Source: JBBRYB01 sp038238115 (lineage in GTDB: Bacteria; Actinomycetota; Actinomycetes; Propionibacteriales; Nocardioidaceae). Taken from it: a DNA stretch of 11,254 nucleotides. Shown here piece by piece: positions 5,934 through 11,254 of this stretch (positions within the stretch are counted from its first letter, which is position 1; the number at the start of each line of letters is the position of its first letter). Both the position numbers and the translations under genes were made by a program. The stretch covers positions 1 to 11,254 of the forward strand of contig JBBRYB010000085.1 in the NCBI GenBank assembly GCA_038238115.1. The letters run 5' to 3'. Under the pieces are notes generated by a model. It made no database searches, had not been told where the DNA came from, and saw only the letters and a list, made by a program, of their open reading frames with translations.

Positions 5934-6904
5934 GGGAGGTCTCCGTCCGGAGTAGCGTCGGCAAGGACGCCGCGGGCAAGGCTTTCGTCGCACACGAGCA
6001 CATCGATCAGACGGCCGCGCAGGGCACCCAGGACTCCTGGCACCTTTGCACGGCCCTCGGCAACGCCCACGACGGTCGGGATGTTGACCAGGTCCTCGAG
6101 CGTGACTGCGAGGACCTGATCCTCCACGGGGCCGGTGACGGCCTTGCCGCAATGGTCGAAGTACCGCGCGGCAATGTCTCCGACGGGCTGCTGACGCCAG
6201 AAGTCCCTCAGCTGCATCTTCGACAGGTCGAGCGAACGCAGGATGGCGGCCGAGGATCCGTGGGTCGGCGTCCCGATGCCGACGAACGCGATGTCGGCCG
6301 TCTGGGCCGCCTCGAGCGCCTGCGCGATCGACTGCTCATGCAGCAGCGATGTCCTGGCCTCGGCGGAGGCGAGCGCGGCAGGGGCGTGCAGGTAGCGGTA
6401 GGAGGCGCCGAGGCGGGAGGCTAGCTCACGCACCAGTTCCTGACCGCTGATCTCGTTGCTGATCGACGACAGGCCCCCGGCGAGTTGAACGAGCTGGACC
6501 GCGTAATCGCGGTCGCTGGTGGTGGCCCAGACCATTGCCTGCAGAGCGTGTCCCCACGACAACCCGACAGTCATCTGGTCCTTGATGTTCTGAAGCAGGA
6601 CCTGAGCGGCGAGCACGCCGACCTGGCCGGTGCCGCTGCCCGGCCCGAGGGCCGCGCGCGAGGAGACCCGAGCCTCGCGCAATCCGAATGTCTCCTCGAG
6701 CTGGCGCTCCAACTCCCGCTCGCGGCCGGCTGGATCGTTGATCCGGATCTCGACGATTCCCTGGTGCTGCGCGTCGGTGAGCATGCGTGAGACGTTCGAG
6801 CGGCTGATGCCGAGCTTGCTCGCCACCTGCTGTTGGGAGAGGTTCTCGAGGTAGTACAGCCGCGCCACCTGTAGCAGCACCTTCGGATCTCGCGCTCCCG
6901 GCAT
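5930..6904 (-). CDS. SorC/DeoR-type sugar-binding transcriptional regulator
   Basis: A 324-residue regulator of the SorC family. A helix-turn-helix occupies residues 23-44 (LSQQQVASKLGISRSNVSRM) and is followed by a sugar-phosphate-binding domain with VGLSWGHALQAMVWA, IAFVGIGTP, GDIAARYFDHCG, and VLGALRGRLIDVLVCDESLARGVL. Family members bind phosphorylated sugars or polyols as effector, so here the ligand should be the PTS product or a later intermediate. The ATG at 6904 is preferred over the GTG at 6910 because GGAGG lies 5 bases before the ATG and overlaps the GTG. The gene is coupled to gutM by ATGA. The promoter has an operator-like motif also found before the E1-alpha gene, pointing to autoregulation and co-control of both transcription units. 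Confidence 0.9.
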   Translation of the reverse strand: MPGARDPKVLLQVARLYYLENLSQQQVASKLGISRSNVSRMLTDAQHQGIVEIRINDPAGRERELERQLEETFGLREARVSSRAALGPGSGTGQVGVLAAQVLLQNIKDQMTVGLSWGHALQAMVWATTSDRDYAVQLVQLAGGLSSISNEISGQELVRELASRLGASYRYLHAPAALASAEARTSLLHEQSIAQALEAAQTADIAFVGIGTPTHGSSAAILRSLDLSKMQLRDFWRQQPVGDIAARYFDHCGKAVTGPVEDQVLAVTLEDLVNIPTVVGVAEGRAKVPGVLGALRGRLIDVLVCDESLARGVLADATPDGDLP

Positions 6905-6925
6905 TCTCACCTCCGTCCATCCATC

Positions 6926-6968
6926 TGCACGTTTGTGAAAGATAGCGTGTGACGGACGTCACGCGCAA
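6926..6968 (-). promoter_or_regulatory. Predicted promoter and operator of the SorC-gutM-PTS unit
   Basis: On the minus strand, TTGCGC (6963-6968) and TATCTT (6939-6944) are separated by 18 bases. The spacer is filled by a CRP/GlxR-like palindrome, TGTGACGGACGTCACG on the plus strand (6948-6963), matching TGTGA-N6-TCACA at 9 of 10 positions. Immediately downstream of the -10 box, overlapping the expected start of transcription, is TCACAAACGTGCA (6926-6938 reversed), which also occurs before the E1-alpha gene. Promoter boxes are by eye; the two motifs are directly visible. Confidence 0.6.
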
Positions 6969-6992
6969 GAGGTTCGGGCCTCGGACTTGAGC

Positions 6993-8246
6993 TCAGGTCG
7001 ACCAGGTTCCGCCCGACCATTGGGAAATGGCGCGGTCGAGGGCCGCCAGCAGGCGTGCCCCCGAGGCGCCGTCAGCGACCCGATGGTCGACCGTCAGCCC
7101 CACGGTCACCGTGAGTGCGAGGCCAAGTCCTCCCGGCACCCCGACGGGCCGCTGCTTGACCGAGCCGACTGACAACACAGTGGCCTGTGGCGGAGTGACG
7201 AGCGCCTGGAACCGGTCGATCCCGAGCCCACCGAGATTGGACAAGGTGGCGTTGGCCGCCTGGAGGTATGCCGCGTCGACCCGTCCACTGTGAGCAGCTG
7301 AGACGAGGTTTCTGACGCGCCTGTCGAGGTCGCCCGGATCCTCGACGTCCGGCGATGACAGGACTGGTGCGATCAGCCCATGGGGGGTGTCGATCGCGAG
7401 TCCGATGCTCGGCGGGCCTGAGTCCACGGCAGCGCTGCCGTCCCAGCGTTGCAGCAGCTCCGGGACCTGCCGCAGGGCCGCGGCATATGCGCCGAGGAGC
7501 ACGGTGGTCCACGACACGGTGTTTCGCCGGCTGTTCGCAACGTCGAGGTCGAGATCCCGCCAGACGGTGAACTGGGGCACGCTGGCGCTGGCGATCATCT
7601 TCGCCGCGACGCGGGCTCGGATCTGCGCCCCTCGTTTGCCAGCCGCTTGCGAAGCCGCGCGCCTCGGCGTTGTGTCCGACTCTTGGGCGCGACTACCTCG
7701 CGCTGCTTCAGCCACGGAAGGAATGCGCGTCTCAGGAAGCATGGCCTGAACGTCGGCCACCAGGATCAGGCCGTCAGGACCAGTTCCACTGACTGAGGCG
7801 AGGTCGATGCCGTGGTCCGTCGCGAGACCCCGGGCGCGCGGCACCGCGGCGACTGGATCGCTGCCCCGCTCGCTGGTGGGCGGCTCGGACGCCTGCTCGG
7901 ACGCCAGGGGTGTCGAGCCGGCGTCGGCGGGTTCTTGCTGCGTCGCTGTGTCGGGAACGGAGGCGGCATCGCCGATGCTCGACAACAGGTCGCCAAGACC
8001 CCCTGAGTCGTCACCCTCGATGTAACCGATGGGAGTTCCCACGTCGACGCTTCCGGACTCGACCTCGATGCTCGAGATCGTGCCCGAGGCAGGGCTCTCG
8101 ACCTCCATGTCGACCTTGTCGGTAAGCACCTCACAGATGACGTCGCCCTCGGAGACGGTGTCGCCGGGCCGCACGAACCACTCGGACACCTCGCCCTCGG
8201 TCATCGTCATCGACATCTTCGGCATTCGGATCGCGATCTGGGCCAT
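6993..8246 (-). CDS. Dihydrolipoamide acetyltransferase (E2), acetoin-dehydrogenase type
   Basis: A 417-residue E2. A single lipoyl domain (1-78) has the lipoylated lysine K44 in LTDKVDMEV. An acidic, Ala/Ser/Pro-rich linker leads to a peripheral-subunit-binding domain (134-169, PRARGLATDHGIDL, SGTGPDGLI). A catalytic domain follows (about 205-412) with ATLSNLGGLGIDRFQALVTP, PPQATVLSVGSV and the active-site VDHRVADGASG (His388, Asp392). It takes the acyl group from E1 and transfers it to CoA; all key residues are present, so it should be active. The ATG at 8246 shares one base with the E1-beta stop (TGATG), which fixes the start; the longer open frame upstream is antisense to nothing functional and overlaps E1-beta. 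The catalytic domain is slightly compact compared with pyruvate dehydrogenase E2. No E3 gene follows, so dihydrolipoamide dehydrogenase must be shared. Confidence 0.92.
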   Translation of the reverse strand: MAQIAIRMPKMSMTMTEGEVSEWFVRPGDTVSEGDVICEVLTDKVDMEVESPASGTISSIEVESGSVDVGTPIGYIEGDDSGGLGDLLSSIGDAASVPDTATQQEPADAGSTPLASEQASEPPTSERGSDPVAAVPRARGLATDHGIDLASVSGTGPDGLILVADVQAMLPETRIPSVAEAARGSRAQESDTTPRRAASQAAGKRGAQIRARVAAKMIASASVPQFTVWRDLDLDVANSRRNTVSWTTVLLGAYAAALRQVPELLQRWDGSAAVDSGPPSIGLAIDTPHGLIAPVLSSPDVEDPGDLDRRVRNLVSAAHSGRVDAAYLQAANATLSNLGGLGIDRFQALVTPPQATVLSVGSVKQRPVGVPGGLGLALTVTVGLTVDHRVADGASGARLLAALDRAISQWSGGTWST

Positions 8247-9277
8247 CAAGAGACAACTCCCACCAGCTCGGTGGCGGCCGCGATGATCCCGTCGAGCTGC
8301 GGCACCACCGCGGTCTCCAGCTTCGGGGCGTAGGGAATGGGGACGTCGAGGCCGCTCAGCCGCCGTACCGGAGCCAACAGCCGGTAGAGCGCTGGGGACT
8401 CGCAGATCCGGGCAGCGATCTCGGCCATGTAGCCGACATGGCCCGGCGCTTCCTGGACAAGCAGCGCCCGGCCCGTCTGCGAAACGGAGTCGAGGATCGG
8501 TTGCGCGTCGAGCGGCGTGAGCGTGCGAGGGTCGATCACGGTCGCCTCGATGCCGTCTGCACTCAGAGACTCGGCCGCGTCCAGGGCACGCGACACCATG
8601 ACCCCCGTCGCAACGATGGTGAGGTCGGAGCCCTGACGACGTACGGCGGTGACGCCGAGCGGCGTGCGCTCGGCACCCTCGGGCACGTGGCCGCTCGTCC
8701 GGTACAGCAGTTTGTGCTCGAGCACGATGACCGGGTTGGGGTCGTCGATCGCCGCCAGGAGCAGCCCCTTGGCGTCGGCCGGGCAGCTCGGCATCACGAC
8801 CTTCAGGCCCGGCACGTGAGCGAACCACGCCTCGAGGCTCTGCGAGTGCTGTGCCGCCGCGCCGGTGCCCGAGCCGAGAGGGGCGCGAAGCACCAGCGGC
8901 ACGTTGAGCTCGCCGCCCAGCATGAAATGGATCTTGGCCGCCTGGTTGACGATCTGATCCATGGCCTGGCAGGTGAAGTCGGAGAACTGAATCTCCACGA
9001 TCGGCCGCATTCCCGCGATGGCGGCGCCCACGGCTGCCCCGACGATTCCGAGCTCGGAGATGGGCGTGTCGCGGATGCGGTCTCCGCCGAAGCGGCCATA
9101 CAGGTCTCCGCTCACGCCGAACGCGCCTCCGTAGACTCCTACGTCCTCACCGAGCATGAAAACGCGGTCGTCTTCGGTCATGGCCTGTCCGATGGCTTCC
9201 CGGACAGCCGCGGAATAGGTGATGACGCGCTGGCCGTCCGTCGAGACGTCGGCCCTCTGGTCGGTTGTCATGGTCAC
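8246..9277 (-). CDS. 2-oxo acid/acetoin dehydrogenase E1 component, beta subunit
   Basis: A 343-residue transketolase-like beta subunit. Landmarks are VFMLGEDVGVYGGAFGVSGDLYGRFG, RDTPISELGIVGAAVGAAIAG (catalytic Glu75 region), DQIVNQAAKIHFMLGG, GAAAQHSQSLEAWFAHVPGLKVVMPS, and the C-terminal transketolase domain with IVATGVMVSRALDAAE, IDPRTLTPLD and LVQEAPGHVGYMAE. It pairs with the alpha subunit to bind thiamine diphosphate and transfer an acyl group to lipoyl-E2. The GTG at 9277 overlaps the alpha-subunit stop (GTGA); an ATG two codons later (9271) is an alternative. GAGGTG lies 5 bases from the GTG and 11 from the ATG, so the GTG is kept. Sequence style resembles AcoB and bacterial PDH E1-beta; the substrate cannot be read directly. 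Confidence 0.92.
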   Translation of the reverse strand: MTMTTDQRADVSTDGQRVITYSAAVREAIGQAMTEDDRVFMLGEDVGVYGGAFGVSGDLYGRFGGDRIRDTPISELGIVGAAVGAAIAGMRPIVEIQFSDFTCQAMDQIVNQAAKIHFMLGGELNVPLVLRAPLGSGTGAAAQHSQSLEAWFAHVPGLKVVMPSCPADAKGLLLAAIDDPNPVIVLEHKLLYRTSGHVPEGAERTPLGVTAVRRQGSDLTIVATGVMVSRALDAAESLSADGIEATVIDPRTLTPLDAQPILDSVSQTGRALLVQEAPGHVGYMAEIAARICESPALYRLLAPVRRLSGLDVPIPYAPKLETAVVPQLDGIIAAATELVGVVS

Positions 9278-10275
9278 CGGCTCACCTCGGCGAAAACGGA
9301 ATCGAGAATGTCGTCAGAGCGGGCGTCGGGCGCGCGGTTGGCGGCAACGACGGCGTCCTTGATGGCCTGCATGGCGTCGTCGCGAATCTGCTGGACGTCG
9401 TTCTCGCTGAGCGTGCCCCGCTCCTTGACGAGGTGCTCGAATCGTACGATCGGGTCCTTCCCGCGCCACTCGGCGATCTCCTCCCGGGTGCGGTACAGGT
9501 TCTTGTCGCTCTTGCTGTGGCCTTTCCAGCGATACGTTTCGGCCTCGACGAGAGTCGGCCCTTCTCCGGCGCGCGCCCGCTGGACGGCGGTGCTCACGGC
9601 CGCGTCGACCGCCTCAACGTCGTTGCCGTCGACGGTCACTCCCGGCATCCCGTACGCGGCAGCCCGGTCGGCGATGTGCTTGACGGCAATCGAGAACTCG
9701 GTCGAGAACGACATGCCGTACTTGTTGTTCTCGCAGACGAACACGACCGGGAGCCGCCAGATGGCGGCCAGGTTGAGTGCCTCGTGGAATGCGCCCTCGT
9801 TGGTGGCCCCGTCGCCGAAGAAGCTGACGGCGACTCGATCGAGCCCCTGCATCTGGAAGGCGAGGGCCGCACCAGCGGCGATCGGGATACCACCCGCGAC
9901 GATGCCGTTTGCCCCCAGGTTGCCGGTTGCGGTGTCGGCAATGTGCATCGAACCTCCGCGGCCGCGACAGTACCCCGTCTCCTTGCCGAGCAGCTCGGCC
10001 ATCATTCGCTCCAGCGAGGCCCCCTTCGCGATGCAATGGCCGTGGCCTCGGTGGGTCGACGTGATGACGTCGTCGGTCCGCAGGTTCAGACACGTGCCGG
10101 TGGCAGAGCCCTCTTGTCCTATCGACAGGTGCATCGTGCCGTGCATGAGCCCGCGGGCGAAGAGGTCGTCGACGGCCTCCTCGAAGCGGCGGATTCGCCA
10201 CATTGTCGCGAGCACATGGCGGGCTTGTCCGGCGATGTCTCCAGGCCGACTGGAAGGGCTGGTGGCTGTCGTCAC
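9274..10275 (-). CDS. Thiamine-dependent acetoin/2-oxo acid dehydrogenase E1, alpha subunit
   Basis: A 333-residue E1-alpha. It has the thiamine diphosphate motif GDGATNEG (154-161) to ENNKYG (182-187), MHLSIGQEG (48-56), and VITSTHRGHGHCIAKG (70-85) followed by MMAELLGKETGYCRGRGGSMHIAD. From memory the THRGHGHCIAKG and GGSMHIAD stretch is closest to acetoin dehydrogenase AcoA and related bacterial PDH. Acetoin dehydrogenase cleaves the acyloin CH3-CO-CHOH-R and passes the two-carbon unit to E2 as acetyl. The GTG at 10275 has AGAGGAG 5 bases upstream. It is first of three coupled genes (E1-alpha, E1-beta, E2). It is not accompanied by acoX, acoR or E3 genes, unlike classical acetoin operons, but sits next to a polyol PTS and a DXR-II-like enzyme, so DXP is a plausible alternative acyloin substrate. 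Confidence 0.92.
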   Translation of the reverse strand: MTTATSPSSRPGDIAGQARHVLATMWRIRRFEEAVDDLFARGLMHGTMHLSIGQEGSATGTCLNLRTDDVITSTHRGHGHCIAKGASLERMMAELLGKETGYCRGRGGSMHIADTATGNLGANGIVAGGIPIAAGAALAFQMQGLDRVAVSFFGDGATNEGAFHEALNLAAIWRLPVVFVCENNKYGMSFSTEFSIAVKHIADRAAAYGMPGVTVDGNDVEAVDAAVSTAVQRARAGEGPTLVEAETYRWKGHSKSDKNLYRTREEIAEWRGKDPIVRFEHLVKERGTLSENDVQQIRDDAMQAIKDAVVAANRAPDARSDDILDSVFAEVSR

Positions 10276-10396
10276 TCTGACTCCTCTTGCACATTTGTGC
10301 GAATCATGAGCACATAAGTTCAGTCCAGAGTATGACGGCCATCACAAGCCGTTGTAAAGACGCGTCGCGAAAGGTGCTGCCACGGACAAGAGGAGG
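10276..10396 (-). promoter_or_regulatory. Predicted promoter/operator region of the E1-alpha/E1-beta/E2 operon
   Basis: On the minus strand TTTACA (10353-10358) and CATACT (10329-10334) are 18 bases apart. A CRP/GlxR-like palindrome, TATGACGGCCATCACA on the plus strand (10331-10346; 9 of 10 to TGTGA-N6-TCACA), overlaps the -10 box. Further downstream GCACATTTGTGC (10289-10300) is a perfect inverted repeat (GCACA-TT-TGTGC). On the minus strand its GCACAAATGTGCA shares 11 of 12 bases with CACAAACGTGCA in the SorC promoter. A third half site GCACA lies at 10310-10314. The operator ends next to the ribosome-binding site (10281-10287). I see no terminator for ispF in the interval. Confidence 0.6.
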
Positions 10397-10843
10397 TCAG
10401 TCCGATGCGACCCAGATCAGGGCGTTCGCGACGGCGGCCAACCCCTCGCCTCGACCCGTGATCCCGAGACCGTCGGTCGTGGTGGCCGAGACACTGACGC
10501 TCGCGCATGCCGCACCCAGGACTCGCTCGGCCTCGGCCCGGCGCGGCCCCATGTTGGGTACGGTCCCGATCAGCTGCACCGCCACGTTGCCGATCCCGGC
10601 TCCGGCCAGGTAAAGCCTGCGAGCGGTCTCGGTCACCAGCGCGACCCCTCCCGCGCCTGACCACTCCGGATCGGACGTACCGAACTGGGTGCCGAGGTCA
10701 CCTAGACCGCCGGCCGACAAGAGCGCGTCGCAGATCGCGTGAGCGACGACGTCACCGTCGGAGTGGCCCATCGGGCCTCTCGGCTCGTCGGGCCACAGCA
10801 GCCCCGCGACCCACATCGGTCGACCCGTTGCGAGCCGGTGGAC
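10397..10843 (-). CDS. ispF: 2-C-methyl-D-erythritol 2,4-cyclodiphosphate synthase, N-terminus missing
   Basis: 148 residues from VHRL to the stop match IspF (usually about 155-160). They include VHRLATGRP, MGHSDGDVVAHAICDALLSA, GGLGDLGTQF, and ATTTDGLGITGRGEGLAA. IspF converts CDP-ME 2-phosphate to the cyclodiphosphate in the MEP pathway. The conserved first strand (MRVGIGYD in most homologues) is absent: homology starts exactly at VHRL, so the zinc-ligand Asp of the DVH motif is replaced by Ala, and the upstream bases belong to ispD on the other strand. No proper start can be given; a start at 11164 would add about 107 residues of antisense ispD. As it stands the enzyme is not expected to work. 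The truncation coincides with a suspect junction. Confidence 0.88.
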   Translation of the reverse strand, partial: VHRLATGRPMWVAGLLWPDEPRGPMGHSDGDVVAHAICDALLSAGGLGDLGTQFGTSDPEWSGAGGVALVTETARRLYLAGAGIGNVAVQLIGTVPNMGPRRAEAERVLGAACASVSVSATTTDGLGITGRGEGLAAVANALIWVASD

Positions 10844-10862
10844 GGCGGCCCGGCGCGGGTCG
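10838..10862. other. Head-to-head junction of truncated ispF (-) and truncated ispD (+)
   Basis: IspF homology on the minus strand ends at 10843 (the VH of DVH), and IspD homology on the plus strand is clear from about 10859 (VALVAGGSTR). Only about 15 GC-rich bases separate them (10844-10858). In related genomes ispD and ispF lie in tandem on one strand. Both genes lose their 5' parts at the same point, as expected for an inverted chimera or an inversion breakpoint. Confidence 0.75.
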
Positions 10863-11254
10863 CGCTGGTAGCGGGTGGCAGCACGCGTCAGCAGTCGGTT
10901 GCCAACGCGCTGGCCGAGCTTGGTGACGGCGTGCGGTGGGTGCTCGTCCACGACGCCGCCCGTGCGCTGGTCCCGCCTGAGGTGGTACGTCGCGTGCTCG
11001 ACGCCCTGGAAAGCGGCGCGGTGTGCGTCGTACCCGCCATCGCACCGGCTGACTCTCTGCGCCAGGTGAGGAGTACCGGGGGCAACGCACCGCTCGACCG
11101 GTCGCAGGTCCGGTTGGTCCAGACCCCGCAGGGCTTCACCTTCGAGGCGCTGCGCTGTGGTCACGCGGCTGCGGCAACCGACGCCGCTACCGACGACGCC
11201 ACCCTTGTCGAGTCGGCAGGTGAGGCGGTGACCCTGGTGGAGGGTGACCCGCGA
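10844..11254 (+). CDS. ispD: 2-C-methyl-D-erythritol 4-phosphate cytidylyltransferase fragment
   Basis: An open frame of 137 codons without start or stop in the window. It reads VALVAGGSTRQQSVANALAE, then WVLVHDAARALVPPEVV, PAIAPADSLRQV, PLDRSQVRLVQTPQGFTFEAL, and TDDATLVESAGEAVTLVEGDPR. These are the middle and C-terminal parts of canonical actinobacterial IspD, starting about a third of the way into the protein. The CTP-binding AAGxGxR loop is missing on the left side; the NIKVT lysine motif would follow just after the window end. This looks like the housekeeping ispD, better preserved in its acceptor-site arm (ADS and LDR) than the other two IspD relatives in the window. The left end abuts inverted ispF. 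Confidence 0.85.

Noticed and set aside
6963..6992. A possible terminator after the E2 gene.
   Set aside because: Only a 4-bp stem (GAGG/CCTC) without a U-tract can be drawn; read-through into the SorC unit cannot be excluded.
6993..8828. A 611-residue minus-strand frame that would make E2 about 190 residues longer.
   Set aside because: The extra N-terminal part overlaps E1-beta in another frame and is low-complexity Arg/Ala/Gly translation; the lipoyl domain begins at the ATG at 8246 with a TGATG overlap.
8438..10309. A 623-codon plus-strand open frame opposite E1-alpha and E1-beta, and similar long plus-strand frames elsewhere.
   Set aside because: Shadow of high-GC coding on the minus strand; composition is skewed and no domain is recognisable, while the opposite strand encodes conserved enzymes.
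10397..11164. A 255-residue open frame on the minus strand that could be annotated as a full ispF with an N-terminal extension.
   Set aside because: The first roughly 107 residues are the antisense of the ispD fragment and have no IspF similarity; real IspF homology begins at VHRL (10843).

Overview
The window is GC-rich DNA from an actinobacterium. The CarD tail, the carD / IspD-like / ispD / ispF gene set, frequent GTG starts and ATGA-type gene overlaps fit the order Propionibacteriales (Nocardioides-like). That placement is inference from gene content and codon use. I see no rRNA, tRNA, CRISPR array or insertion sequence.

Layout. Bases 1-921 (+): the 3' end of carD, a short hairpin, and a degenerate IspD-family protein. 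Bases 925-1982 (-): a small zinc-ribbon protein coupled to a full-length but divergent IspD-family cytidylyltransferase. Bases 2064-3341 (-): an oxidoreductase that looks like the DXR-II/DRL family (alternative DXP reductoisomerase; Rossmann fold plus C-terminal SAF-like region). Bases 3417-5429 (-): a glucitol/sorbitol-family PTS split into four proteins (IIA, IIB, EIIBC membrane domain, IIC). Bases 5502-6904 (-): the regulators GutM and SorC. Bases 6993-10275 (-): E1-alpha, E1-beta and E2 of an acetoin-dehydrogenase-like 2-oxo acid dehydrogenase complex. Bases 10397-10843 (-): ispF without its N-terminus, joined head to head at about 10844-10858 with an N-terminally truncated ispD fragment (+) that runs off the window.

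How the genes may work together. The block from 2064 to 10275 reads as one regulated catabolic cluster. Its two main promoters share an operator-like motif (CACAAAYGTGCA) and each carries a CRP/GlxR-like palindrome. My hypothesis is uptake and breakdown of a branched polyol such as 2-C-methyl-D-erythritol. The PTS would deliver 2-C-methyl-D-erythritol 4-phosphate (MEP), the DXR-II-like enzyme run in reverse would give 1-deoxy-D-xylulose 5-phosphate (DXP), and the acetoin-dehydrogenase-like complex would cleave DXP, a methyl-ketone acyloin like acetoin, to acetyl-CoA and glyceraldehyde 3-phosphate. This would be the MEP pathway entrance run backwards for carbon. The enzyme families are seen in the sequence; the substrate and pathway direction are inference.

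Cautions. No E3 (dihydrolipoamide dehydrogenase) gene is visible, so it would have to come from elsewhere. The ispF/ispD junction at the right end leaves both genes broken and may be an amplification or assembly chimera; the last 0.4 kb should not be trusted until reads are checked.
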